From Anaerolineae bacterium (GTDB lineage Bacteria; Chloroflexota; Anaerolineae; Promineifilales; Promineifilaceae), in the NCBI GenBank assembly GCA_023954475.1, contig JAMLHW010000004.1, positions 310,001 to 374,000 of the forward strand: 64,000 nt of DNA. The letters are read 5' to 3'. A model generated the notes under the pieces. The model was not told the origin of the DNA and ran no database searches. It worked only from the letters and a program-made list of their open reading frames with translations. This document shows positions 16,171 through 24,864 of the stretch, piece after piece. The position numbers were made by a program, and so were the translations under genes. Each line of letters starts with the position of its first letter. Within the stretch, counting starts at the first letter, position 1.

Positions 16171-16328
16171 GCTCCTGGTTGGCAATATAGTGTCTTGCTT
16201 GCAACACATTTCGGCCGAAACAGATCACGATTTGATTATTGAAAAATGAGGCAGGTGCGACCACAAAGATAACGGCCGGCCAGTGACGATGCGAGATCAC
16301 GTATAATTATTGACAAGGTTCTCCAAGC

Positions 16329-18371
16329 ATGACACAGATCGAGCAGCGCTTTCAACCCAATTTTCTACTACACGGCGCAGATTACAATTACGAACAATGG
16401 CTCGACTATCCTGATATTCTGGAAGAGGATTTCAGGTTAATGCGCGAAGCCAACTGCAATGTGATGAGTGTGGGTATTTTCTCGTGGGCGATGCTGGAAC
16501 CTGCCGAAGGTCAGTACGATTTTGAATGGCTCGATCAGTTGATGGATACACTGCATGAAAACGGCATTCAGGCTATTTTGGCAACACCCAGCGGTGCCAA
16601 ACCAGCCTGGATGTCGCATGCGTATCCGGAAATCCGGCGGGTGGACGCGCAAGGTCGGCGTGAACCCCACTTTCAAAGACACAACCATTGCCCAACGTCT
16701 CCTGTCTATCGCCAAAAAGTACGGCAGATCAACACACACCTCGCTAAACGGTACAGGGCACATCCGGCAGTGCTCATGTGGCACGTTTCCAACGAATACA
16801 ACGGCGGTGGATGTCACTGCGACCTTTGCTACGCCGCTTTCCGTGCATGGCTGCGCAACCGTTATGGCACGCTGGATGCACTGAACCATGCGTGGTGGAC
16901 GACGTTTTGGAGCCACCGCTACACCGATTGGTCTCAAATCGAACCCGTAGACGGATCGATACAGGGACTGATGCTCGACTGGCAACGTTTTACCAGTGAT
17001 CAGATGCTCGACTTCTTTCTGGCTGAAATTGAACCGCTACGTGCACATACACCCGACGTCCCGTTGACGACCAACTTCATGCGACCGGACGTGGGTCTCG
17101 ATTACTGGCGCTTCGCCCAGCATATCGATGTTGTATCGTGGGACAGTTATCCTCGTTGGCACAGTCAACCTGAAGAGTGGCCTGTCGCTGTGGAAACGGC
17201 TTTTTATCACGATTTGCACCGCTCTTATAAGAACCAGCCGTTCCTGTTAATGGAATCAACGCCCAGTCACACTAATTGGCAGGGCATCAGTCGGCCGAAA
17301 AAACCAGGCATGCATCTTTTGTCGAGCATGCAAGCCGTCGCACACGGCGCCGATGGCGTGCAATACTTCCAATGGCGTCAGAGTCGCGGCGGCACAGAGA
17401 AGTTTCACGGCGCCGTGATCGGTCATGTGGCCAGCCGCAACGCGCGTGTGTTTCAGGATGTCAAGTCGGTTGGAGCGCATCTGGCACAGTTGTCACCCGC
17501 TACTTCTGTCTCACAAGCTGAAGTCGCCCTCCTGTATGATTTTCAGAATGAATGGGCTTTGACATTAGCACAACTGCCGCGCAACGAAGAAAAACAGTAT
17601 CAGGAACGGTGTATCGCCCACTACCGGCCATTTTGGCAGATGGCCGTCCCTATTGACCTGATTGCCTGCTCAACATCTAATCTCATGCCATACAAGCTGA
17701 TTATCGCGCCCATGCTGTATTTGCTGCGCCAGGATATTGCCGCACGCCTGGACACATTCGTGCGTCGAGGGGGAACGGTTGTCCTGACTTATCTTTCCGG
17801 TCTGGTCGATGAAAGTGATTTGTGCTTTATTGGAGCATCCCCACTTCGGCCGATGCTCGGTCTGTGGGTAGAACAGACTGATGTATTATTTGATCACAAC
17901 ACTCAAACGCTGGAACTGGAAGCCGACAATGATTTAGGCATGAGCGGCAGCTATCCCATTACCCACTTTGCCGACATTGTGCATACAGACACAGCCATCC
18001 CTGTAGCGCGTTACGGTCACGATTACTACGCCGGTCAAGCGGCGGTGACTATCAACCGTTATGGTGCTGGCCAGTGCTTCTACGTTGCCGGACGTGCAGA
18101 CACCCGTTTTCTACATGACTTTTACACCGCTTTAAGCAATAATTTACAGTTGGCGCGTGCGGTTTCTGCCCCGTTGCCACTGGGAGTTACCGCTCAACAG
18201 CGCCGACATGGCGATCAAACCGCTCTCTATCTCATGAATTTTCAGCCAAGCTCTCAAACAGTTGAGTTGGATGGTGGCATCTATGAAGATGCGTTGACAG
18301 GAGAAAGGTTGCGGCACAGCGTTGATCTTGAGCCACTCGGCGTGCGTATAGTGTGGCAACGCTTGCAATGA
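16329..18371 (+). CDS. Beta-galactosidase, glycoside hydrolase family 42
   Basis: Predicted exo-acting beta-galactosidase of 680 residues with the three-domain GH42 layout. The TIM barrel (about 1-390) begins HGADYNYEQW, has the acid/base Glu in WHVSNEYNGG (about 157) and the nucleophile Glu in LLMESTPSHTNWQ (about 310). The zinc-binding cysteines of the family are seen in CHCDLCYAAF. A trimerisation domain (about 395-600) and a small C-terminal beta domain follow. There is no signal peptide, so it would act on imported galactosides in the cytoplasm. A TATAAT at 16302-16307 may be its -10 box, but I see no good -35. Confidence 0.94.
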   Translation: MTQIEQRFQPNFLLHGADYNYEQWLDYPDILEEDFRLMREANCNVMSVGIFSWAMLEPAEGQYDFEWLDQLMDTLHENGIQAILATPSGAKPAWMSHAYPEIRRVDAQGRREPHFQRHNHCPTSPVYRQKVRQINTHLAKRYRAHPAVLMWHVSNEYNGGGCHCDLCYAAFRAWLRNRYGTLDALNHAWWTTFWSHRYTDWSQIEPVDGSIQGLMLDWQRFTSDQMLDFFLAEIEPLRAHTPDVPLTTNFMRPDVGLDYWRFAQHIDVVSWDSYPRWHSQPEEWPVAVETAFYHDLHRSYKNQPFLLMESTPSHTNWQGISRPKKPGMHLLSSMQAVAHGADGVQYFQWRQSRGGTEKFHGAVIGHVASRNARVFQDVKSVGAHLAQLSPATSVSQAEVALLYDFQNEWALTLAQLPRNEEKQYQERCIAHYRPFWQMAVPIDLIACSTSNLMPYKLIIAPMLYLLRQDIAARLDTFVRRGGTVVLTYLSGLVDESDLCFIGASPLRPMLGLWVEQTDVLFDHNTQTLELEADNDLGMSGSYPITHFADIVHTDTAIPVARYGHDYYAGQAAVTINRYGAGQCFYVAGRADTRFLHDFYTALSNNLQLARAVSAPLPLGVTAQQRRHGDQTALYLMNFQPSSQTVELDGGIYEDALTGERLRHSVDLEPLGVRIVWQRLQ

Positions 18372-18415
18372 CAACTCGTACTTAAGCGCCACTGTCAAAA
18401 TCTGGAACAAATCTA

Positions 18416-20149
18416 ATGTATCGCAAACTGATCTTAATCGTAATCGTCAGTATACTAGTTTGGCTGGTAAGTGCGTGTGGTGGGGACGGGAATTCGGCCG
18501 AAAATACGCCGCTACCTGCTGCAACTCCCCAACCAACTGCCACCGCTACACCTACCAACACACCTACTCCACCTACAGCGACACCGGAACCAACTCCTGA
18601 TCCACTGTTTACTGGAACCGATGGAATGCCATGGTGGAACGATGCCGTGTTCTATGAACTCTTCGTGCGCAGCTTTAACGACAGCGATGGGGATGGCGTC
18701 GGTGATATTCAAGGCGTGATCGAAAAACTGGATTATCTCAATGACGGCGATCCGGAAACGACGGACGACCTCGGCGTCACCGGCCTCTGGCTCATGCCCG
18801 TCACCGAATCACCCAGCTACCACGGCTATGACGTCATCGATTACTATAACATCGACGAAGAATACGGCACCAACGAAGATTTTAAGCAGTTGGTAGCAGA
18901 AGCCAACAAACGCGGCATCCGGGTCATCGTCGATCTGGTGACCAATCACACCGGACGCGACCATCCGTGGTTCCAGGAATCACGCGACCCCGACAGCGAC
19001 AAACGCGATTGGTACATCTGGCGCGACGAAGATCCCGGCTATCGCGGCCCTGATAATCAGCAAGTATGGCACAAAACGCCTGACGGCTACTACTACGGCG
19101 TATTCTGGGACGGCATGCCCGATTTGAATTACGAAAATCCGGAAACAACTGAAGCGATGTACGACATTGCCCGTTTTTGGCTGGAAGATATGGGCGCAGA
19201 CGGGTTCCGACTTGACGCAATTAAGCACATTGTAGAAAATGGCGAGTTGCAGGAAAACACAAACGGCACACACGAATGGTTGCAGGGTTTTTACGAGTTC
19301 TACAAAGATGTCAATCCGGATGCGCTGGCGGTTGGGGAAGCCTGGACCGGCACGCAGCAGGTGCTCAAATACACCGACGGTGAAGTCGATATTGCCTTTC
19401 AGTTCGATTTGGCGAACGCCCTTCTCAATAGTGCTGACAGTGGTTTTGCCGTCCAGATTGGCAAAGAACAGGCAGCGGTCGTCGATACTTTTCCACCCAA
19501 TCAATACGCCACGTTTTTGACCAATCACGATCAAAATCGCGTCATGACGCGGCTTGATGAAGATGAAGGTGCGGCGCAGGTGGCCGCAACCTGGCTGCTG
19601 ACATCGCCCGGCGTGCCATTTATTTACTATGGCGAAGAAATCGGCATGACCGGTCAGAAACCGGATGAAGATATCCGTTTGCCGATGCAATGGACAAGTG
19701 ATGACGGGTTAAGTGTCGGATTCACGGAAGGGCGTCCGTGGCGTTTTCCGGCAGCCGATTACGAAACACGCAGTGTTGCACTACAGGACGAAGATAAAGC
19801 GTCGCTGCTCAATCATTATCGACAGTTGATCCACCTGCGCAACACCAACGCGGCGCTGCGCATTGGCGACTGGATTCCGGTGGAATCGGATTCGAGCAAA
19901 ATCTATGCCTATCTGCGCTCTTATGGCGATGAAAATGTGCTGGTGGTGATCAATTTCGGCCGAGATGACATAAATGATTACGCTTTGACACTTGCCGAAG
20001 GGCCACTGTCGGAGGGCGTGACGCCCGTCATACTGCTCGGTTCCGGCGAACCGGCAGCGCCGGCGATCAACGCCGCCGGTGGCTTCGACAACTATATGCC
20101 GTTGCCACTACTGCCGGCGCAAAGCAGTACGATTTTTGCGCTGCAATAG
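18416..20149 (+). CDS. Secreted alpha-amylase-family lipoprotein (GH13)
   Basis: Predicted surface-bound enzyme acting on alpha-glucans, 577 residues. The signal peptide ends LVSACGG with Cys21 as the lipid-anchored residue. A Thr/Pro-rich linker follows to about 60. The GH13 barrel has conserved regions DLVTNHTGRDHPWF (I), GFRLDAIKHI with the nucleophile Asp (II), VGEAW with the acid/base Glu (III) and LTNHDQNR with the stabilising Asp (IV). A C-terminal beta domain closes it. It starts 44 bp after the GH42 gene and lies 27 bp before the FG-GAP gene, so the three are probably co-transcribed. It would supply oligosaccharides to the importer. Confidence 0.93.
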   Translation: MYRKLILIVIVSILVWLVSACGGDGNSAENTPLPAATPQPTATATPTNTPTPPTATPEPTPDPLFTGTDGMPWWNDAVFYELFVRSFNDSDGDGVGDIQGVIEKLDYLNDGDPETTDDLGVTGLWLMPVTESPSYHGYDVIDYYNIDEEYGTNEDFKQLVAEANKRGIRVIVDLVTNHTGRDHPWFQESRDPDSDKRDWYIWRDEDPGYRGPDNQQVWHKTPDGYYYGVFWDGMPDLNYENPETTEAMYDIARFWLEDMGADGFRLDAIKHIVENGELQENTNGTHEWLQGFYEFYKDVNPDALAVGEAWTGTQQVLKYTDGEVDIAFQFDLANALLNSADSGFAVQIGKEQAAVVDTFPPNQYATFLTNHDQNRVMTRLDEDEGAAQVAATWLLTSPGVPFIYYGEEIGMTGQKPDEDIRLPMQWTSDDGLSVGFTEGRPWRFPAADYETRSVALQDEDKASLLNHYRQLIHLRNTNAALRIGDWIPVESDSSKIYAYLRSYGDENVLVVINFGRDDINDYALTLAEGPLSEGVTPVILLGSGEPAAPAINAAGGFDNYMPLPLLPAQSSTIFALQ

Positions 20150-20176
20150 AAATCGAGGAGCAGCAAACTCAACACC

Positions 20177-21826
20177 ATGATCCCAAACTGGCAAACCGTG
20201 CGCTTCGTCCTGCTGGCAAGCATCACGGGTCTTCTCTACATCATCACAGCTACAGCAAGCGCTCAAGATACCGGCCCGGTATTCCGTCTCATCGGCCCTG
20301 AATCCGGCTTCAGCGCCTTGCTCGACAACGAAGAAAAAGTTACCGGTCAGGCATGGGGCGACTATGATCAGGACGGCTATCTCGATTTGTACGTCACACG
20401 CGACAACGACGCTAATCTGCTGTTCCACAACAACGGCGACGGCACATTCAGCAGGTCGCCGCTGTGGCAAAGCGTCGCCCTTCCCGACGCAGCCAGTGCA
20501 GGCGCGAGTTGGGCAGACTACGACAACGACGGCTGGCCCGATCTGTATGTCATGAACTGGGGCACCAACACATTGTTTCACAATCAGGCGGGGCAAGGCT
20601 TCACCAACGTCACTAATAGCGCCGGTGTCGGCAATGACAAGAACGGCAAAACAGCGTCGTGGGGTGATTATGACAGTGACGGTTATCTCGACCTGTACAT
20701 CGCCAACTGGGCCTGCGTGCCGCGTTGTGCACGCCCTGAACAAGGTGATGCCGACCGTCTCTACCACAACAATGGCGACGGCACATTTGAAGACGTAACA
20801 CAAACTGTTCTCGGCAGCATGTTTGCTGGTGCGGGCTTTGTTGCCAGTTTTGTCGACTTCGATAATGACGGCGACCAGGATATTTATCTGGTCAATGACG
20901 AATTTATCAACCCTATCGGCAATGTACTCTGGCGCAACGACGGCCAAGGCTGCGACGGCTGGTGCTTTACCAACGTCGCCACCGAAGCGGGCGCGGACAC
21001 AACAGTGATGGGAATGGGACTGGCAACGGCCGATTACGATGGTGACGGTGATTTTGACTTTTACTTTTCCAACGCCGGACCGATGACGTTGTTGCAAAAT
21101 CAGGGTGACGGCACCTTTCGTGATGTGGCGCAAGAGGCAGGCGTCCAGTATGAAAACGGCGTTGCCTGGGGTACGATCTTTCTCGACTATGACAATGACG
21201 GCTTGCGCGACCTCTATTTGGCCGTGATGGAAGGTGTGAACGGGCAGGATGCCGCCAATCCCTTGTTCCGCAATCTGGGTGACGGCACGTTTGCTAATTT
21301 GGGTGCAGCGAGTGGAGCCGCCGATCCGGGGCGCTCGATCGGCGTCGCTTATGCCGATTTCGATCAGGATGGCTGGGTGGATTTAATCGTCGGCAATTTT
21401 GACAGCAGCTACAATCTCTATCGCAATATCAGCGGCAATACGAGTGAAAATAACTGGATGACGCTGAAATTGGTCGGCAGTGGGGCGGTCAATCGGGACG
21501 CAGTGGGCACGCGCGTTACCGTGATGGATACGAGTGGACGGTCGCAAATGCAGGAAGTGATCAACGGCGCAAGTCTGGGCGCGGGAAATGCGCTGGAATT
21601 ATATTTTGGCCTGGGAGCGGCAGAATCGGCCGATGTGACTGTGCGCTGGCCGGACGGGACAGAACAGGTTTTCGGCCGAATGGCAGCCAATCAACGCCAC
21701 ATTTTGACCTACGGAGAATCGGCCGAAACAGATGTGCCGACCAGCATCGCGCCGTGGGAACCATTTGTTTTGATCGCCTTGTTGCTGCTCATACTTGCAA
21801 TCTGGGGATACTTTTTTCTCCGCTGA
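20177..21826 (+). CDS. FG-GAP/VCBS repeat protein with ASPIC/UnbV domain, membrane-anchored
   Basis: Exported beta-propeller protein of 549 residues. An N-terminal signal sequence (about 1-28) is followed by seven or so repeats with calcium-binding motifs of the DxDxDG type (DYDQDGYLDLYV, DYDNDGWPDLYV, DFDNDGDQDIYL, DYDGDGDFDFYF and more). An ASPIC/UnbV-like domain follows (about 440-520, ending VTVRWPDGTEQVF), then a C-terminal membrane helix (about 528-546). Such proteins bind surfaces or glycans, but the ligand is unknown. The Asp codons and the propeller repeats give long open frames on the opposite strand, which are not genes. Confidence 0.9.
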   Translation: MIPNWQTVRFVLLASITGLLYIITATASAQDTGPVFRLIGPESGFSALLDNEEKVTGQAWGDYDQDGYLDLYVTRDNDANLLFHNNGDGTFSRSPLWQSVALPDAASAGASWADYDNDGWPDLYVMNWGTNTLFHNQAGQGFTNVTNSAGVGNDKNGKTASWGDYDSDGYLDLYIANWACVPRCARPEQGDADRLYHNNGDGTFEDVTQTVLGSMFAGAGFVASFVDFDNDGDQDIYLVNDEFINPIGNVLWRNDGQGCDGWCFTNVATEAGADTTVMGMGLATADYDGDGDFDFYFSNAGPMTLLQNQGDGTFRDVAQEAGVQYENGVAWGTIFLDYDNDGLRDLYLAVMEGVNGQDAANPLFRNLGDGTFANLGAASGAADPGRSIGVAYADFDQDGWVDLIVGNFDSSYNLYRNISGNTSENNWMTLKLVGSGAVNRDAVGTRVTVMDTSGRSQMQEVINGASLGAGNALELYFGLGAAESADVTVRWPDGTEQVFGRMAANQRHILTYGESAETDVPTSIAPWEPFVLIALLLLILAIWGYFFLR

Positions 21827-21899
21827 CCACCTTGATTTCTCTATCACCGGTATTTTACGACTTCGATACCGGGTTTCTCCGGATGAATGGGGGACGGAC

Positions 21900-23168
21900 A
21901 TGCAGACGACAATCAGAAAACTCGCATTTCTCTTGCTAGCAACAGCCACGTTACTAGCAGCATGTGGAAATGATGACAATGGAATAACTCCGACACCCGG
22001 CTCAATCGACACATCGCAGATCGAGAATCTATTGGCAGCTACAGCCACACCGGTGCCACTGCTCACGGCGCCACGCAGTCCGGGCACTCTGTTCATATGG
22101 CACGCCTATGGCACAGGTAGCGCCGAAGAAGCAGCCCTGATTGCCGTCATCAAAAACGCGCAAGAAACATTGCCTGACCTGACCATCGACGTGTTGCAGT
22201 TACCTCAGGAAACCATATACGATCAGTGGGAAGCGGGTGTGGCAGCGATTTCCGGGCCGGATATCCTCATCGCACCCAACGACCGGCTGCCCGGCCTGGC
22301 ACGTGACGGCCTTGTCTTGGACCTGACCGACCCGCTGGCCGGACAACTCGATGGTTTCAGTGACACAGCGCTGACAGGCATGAGCGTGGATGGACGGCTC
22401 TTCGGTGTGCCGCAATCGCTTGCAGGCACCGTTCTCTACTACGATAAAACCCGTATTGCCTCACCGCCACAGACGACCGAGGCGCTCCTGACAGCACAAC
22501 AATCAAGTCAGACGGTCGGCAATATCGTCAGCGCCTATTATTTGTACAGCTTCATCCCAGCATTTGGCGGCGTGATAATCGACGACAGTGGTACAACAGC
22601 CTGTCCACAACAAGACGGCATAGTCGCCGCATTCCAATACCTGGTCAATCTCAAAAATTTCGGTGGGTTCTTTGATGTGGAAATCGGCCGAGTTGATGAA
22701 CTGTTTCTCGACGGCACGCTGGCCATGATTGGCAACGGCTCGTGGGAATTATCACACTATGAAGCGGCGCTGGGTGACGATCTCGGGGTTGCCCCGCTTC
22801 CGTCAGGCACAGCACCCGCACGTCCGTTTATCAATGGCGATGGTCTCTACATCAATCCCAAGAGCCGCAATGTAGAAACGGCATTGGAACTGGTATTGAA
22901 GATGACCGACATGGAATCGGCCGAAATCTGGGCCAACACAGCCTCGCACATTCCGGCCCGCAACAACATTGTTCTTGCCGATCCCAATTTGCAGATGCTT
23001 GCACAGGCACTCAACACGGGACAATCCGTACCCGATTCCCCCAGCTTTGAATTCTATTGGGACATTTTTGACGACGCATTCAGTCAGGTCCTCAAAGGCA
23101 CATCTGATCCGGTAGATGTCGTTGCTGCGGCGTGTACTGCACTGCAGGAAGCAATCGACAGTCAATAG
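21900..23168 (+). CDS. Second ABC sugar-binding lipoprotein (orphan)
   Basis: Family 1 extracellular solute-binding protein of 422 residues. The ATG at 21900 opens a clear signal peptide (MQTTIRKLAFLLLATATLLAACG) with lipobox LAAC. The frame is open further upstream, but that part is not signal-like. The mature domain starts at GTLFIWHAYGTG (about residue 65) and shows GVPQSLAGTVLYYDKTRI and AMIGNGSWELSHY segments typical of maltose/oligosaccharide receptors. No permease follows, so it may deliver substrate to the MalF/MalG pair upstream. The stop codon lies inside the first unit of a tandem hairpin repeat. Confidence 0.88.
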   Translation: MQTTIRKLAFLLLATATLLAACGNDDNGITPTPGSIDTSQIENLLAATATPVPLLTAPRSPGTLFIWHAYGTGSAEEAALIAVIKNAQETLPDLTIDVLQLPQETIYDQWEAGVAAISGPDILIAPNDRLPGLARDGLVLDLTDPLAGQLDGFSDTALTGMSVDGRLFGVPQSLAGTVLYYDKTRIASPPQTTEALLTAQQSSQTVGNIVSAYYLYSFIPAFGGVIIDDSGTTACPQQDGIVAAFQYLVNLKNFGGFFDVEIGRVDELFLDGTLAMIGNGSWELSHYEAALGDDLGVAPLPSGTAPARPFINGDGLYINPKSRNVETALELVLKMTDMESAEIWANTASHIPARNNIVLADPNLQMLAQALNTGQSVPDSPSFEFYWDIFDDAFSQVLKGTSDPVDVVAAACTALQEAIDSQ

Positions 23169-23245
23169 CTGACTGTATCGACAGTCAATAGCTGACTGTA
23201 TCGACAATCAATAGCTGACTGTTTCGACAATCAACAGCTGAGACT
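23154..23245 (+). repeat. 23-bp tandem repeat, each unit a small hairpin
   Basis: Units begin at 23154, 23177 and 23200, with a decayed fourth from 23223. Each contains ACAGTCA-ATAGC-TGACTGT or a near copy, which can fold back on itself. The first unit contains the stop codon of the sugar-binding protein. There is no unique spacer between units, so this is not a CRISPR array. Confidence 0.9.
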
Positions 23246-23250
23246 GCCGG

Positions 23251-23279
23251 TTGCATCGGCCGATTGAATTGGCTATAGT
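23251..23279 (+). promoter_or_regulatory. Promoter of the selenocysteine tRNA gene
   Basis: TTGCAT (23251-23256), 17 bp, TATAGT (23274-23279). The predicted transcription start falls at or one base from the mature tRNA 5' end at 23287. A TCGGCCGA copy lies in the spacer. Confidence 0.72.
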
Positions 23280-23286
23280 CACATAT

Positions 23287-23382
23287 GGGAGTGGCTGTGT
23301 CCCGGTGGGCGCCCCAGTCTTCAAAATTGGTGGCCGGTCGCGCAGAGCGAGCGGCGGTGGGTTCGACTCCCATCCATTCCCG
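23287..23382 (+). tRNA. selC: tRNA-Sec (anticodon TCA)
   Basis: The sequence folds as a selenocysteine tRNA of 96 nt. The 8-bp acceptor is GGGAGTGG / CCATTCCC with discriminator G at 23382. The 6-bp D stem is GTGTCC / GGGCGC with a 4-nt loop. The anticodon stem CCAGT / ATTGG surrounds the 7-nt loop CTTCAAA, whose central triplet TCA reads UGA. A very long variable arm (GCCGGTCGC / GCGAGCGGC, one mismatch) follows. The T arm is GTGGG-TTCGACT-CCCAT. The 8-bp acceptor and large variable arm separate it from tRNA-Ser. CCA is not encoded. It implies that the organism makes selenoproteins, but selA, selB and selD are not in this window. Confidence 0.95.
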
Positions 23383-23402
23383 CCTCATCATTCAGTGACA
23401 AA

Positions 23403-23435
23403 AAAGCGTTCGGCCGAAAATCGGCCGAACGCTTT
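23403..23435 (+). terminator. Hairpin terminator after the tRNA-Sec gene, built from two TCGGCCGA copies
   Basis: AAAGCGTTCGGCCGA (23403-23417) and TCGGCCGAACGCTTT (23421-23435) form a perfect 15-bp stem with a 3-nt loop, 20 nt after the tRNA. The T tract is only TTTCTAT, so termination may be helped by the next hairpin. Confidence 0.75.
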
Positions 23436-23449
23436 CTATATCGATACCT

Positions 23450-23482
23450 GAAAGCCGAGTTTTTGCCCAAACTCAGCTTTTT
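23450..23482. terminator. Second hairpin between the tRNA-Sec and FKBP genes
   Basis: GAAAGCCGAGTTT and AAACTCAGCTTTTTC pair imperfectly around a 6-nt loop and run into TTTTTC on the plus strand. It looks like a decayed copy of the AGAAACCGGGTTT palindrome family. It could back up termination of the tRNA and of the converging FKBP gene. Confidence 0.5.
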
Positions 23483-23492
23483 CTGTTTCTCA

Positions 23493-24746
23493 CTATTCTG
23501 GCGGAACCAGATACACTTCAAAAATGGTGTCTTGATCAGCCGGTAAGCCGGCCTGTGCCCCTTGCTCAGCCGGTATCACGATCTGGCGCGTGCCGCCGGC
23601 CTTCATATCGGCAATACCCTCTTCCAGAGCGAGCAACGGCATTTGACCGACGCCAAACGGGAACGACAACGGCGTGCCGCGACTCTCTGAACTATCGATC
23701 TTGCTGCCGTCTGCTAACCACAATACATATTCGAGGTTGACCAGATCGCCCTCTTGCGGGGTTGCGCCAGTGCCTTCTTCAATATCATAGATTTTGACGC
23801 CGCTCTCCAACACTGTGTAGTCGGCTTCGTCAACTGCTGTCGGCGGTGGCACTTCGCGTGCTTCAACCAGTTCGACTTCAAACGTGAGGAAGCCGTCCGG
23901 AGCAACACCGCCGATTCCCTCAGCCAACGCGGCCGGAATAATCAACTGGCGTTTACCGCCTACGTTCATGGTACTCACGCCTTCTTCCAAACCCGGGAAC
24001 ATCTGATCAGCACCCAGTTGAAATACTAGCGGTGCGCCATTATCGGCCGAACTACCCAGCAATCCACCATTGTCAAACCAGCCGACGAACTCAACGACAA
24101 CCTCATCTCGGTCGGCCGGCAGCGCGCCGCTACCTTCTTCGATATCGTAATATTTCAAACCGCTCTCAGTCTCAATGTAATCGCTTTCTGCGACTTCCGT
24201 CGGCCGTTGAATCGGCTGCATCTCGATTAAATCGACTTCAAAGATCAGCGTCGAATCAGGGGGAATAGTTCCTGAGCCATTGGCCCCATACGCGATATCC
24301 GGCGGGATGATCAAGAGGGCACGTGTACCTTCCGGCAATATGCTGAGTGCTTCATCCCAACCGTCAATGACACTACCGGTTCCAACTGAAACGGGGAATG
24401 GTGTGCCGCGGTCAATCGAACTGTCGAACATAGTGCCATCGGTCAGCCAACCGGTGTAGTCGGTCAGCATCGTATCACCGGTTTGAGCGATTTCACCATC
24501 GCCTTCTTCGAGAATAACGTATTGCAGGCCGGACTCAGTTGTGATCAGGTCAGCTTCGTCGTATTCGGGAATCGGCCGAGATGGGGGCACAGCATCAGTA
24601 ACAGCTTCGCCACCTTCGATTACGACAGTCGGAACGGCTGTATCGGCCGAATCATCACCTTCCACCGCATTATCTTCACGAGGCGTTGCCGGGCCGCACG
24701 CAACGACCAGCAAGAGCATTAATAAGACAAGTGTGAACTTCTTCAA
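23493..24746 (-). CDS. Triple-domain FKBP-type peptidyl-prolyl isomerase lipoprotein
   Basis: Predicted surface-anchored proline isomerase/chaperone of 417 residues. A TTG start at 24746 is preferred because AAGGAG lies 9 bp upstream and a signal peptide (KKFTLVLLMLLLVVACG) starts there. The lipobox is VVAC. An acidic linker is followed by three FKBP domains in a row, opening ESGLQYVILEEGDG, ESGLKYYDIEEGSG and ESGVKIYDIEEGTG. Domain one is closest to consensus (GTMFDSSIDRGTPFPVSVGTG, AYGANGSGTIPPDSTLIFEVDL). Domains two and three have lost parts of the active-site pattern, so they may bind without catalysing. Confidence 0.9.
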   Translation of the reverse strand: MKKFTLVLLMLLLVVACGPATPREDNAVEGDDSADTAVPTVVIEGGEAVTDAVPPSRPIPEYDEADLITTESGLQYVILEEGDGEIAQTGDTMLTDYTGWLTDGTMFDSSIDRGTPFPVSVGTGSVIDGWDEALSILPEGTRALLIIPPDIAYGANGSGTIPPDSTLIFEVDLIEMQPIQRPTEVAESDYIETESGLKYYDIEEGSGALPADRDEVVVEFVGWFDNGGLLGSSADNGAPLVFQLGADQMFPGLEEGVSTMNVGGKRQLIIPAALAEGIGGVAPDGFLTFEVELVEAREVPPPTAVDEADYTVLESGVKIYDIEEGTGATPQEGDLVNLEYVLWLADGSKIDSSESRGTPLSFPFGVGQMPLLALEEGIADMKAGGTRQIVIPAEQGAQAGLPADQDTIFEVYLVPPE

Positions 24747-24864
24747 TTTGTTCTCCTTCAATACACAGTTAACAATTGCAACGTGCAAGTATAGTCCCGG
24801 CGGCGGCAATAATCAACGCCAGGCAATGATAGCAATGCGTCTTGTAGGCTTACTCATTCCCTGT

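Noticed and set aside
20108-21133. 341-codon open frame antisense to the FG-GAP protein
   Set aside because: It arises from the repeated Asp/Gly codons of the propeller repeats read backwards.
23154-23245. CRISPR array
   Set aside because: The 23-bp units are directly abutting with no unique spacers, only about four units exist, and there are no cas genes.
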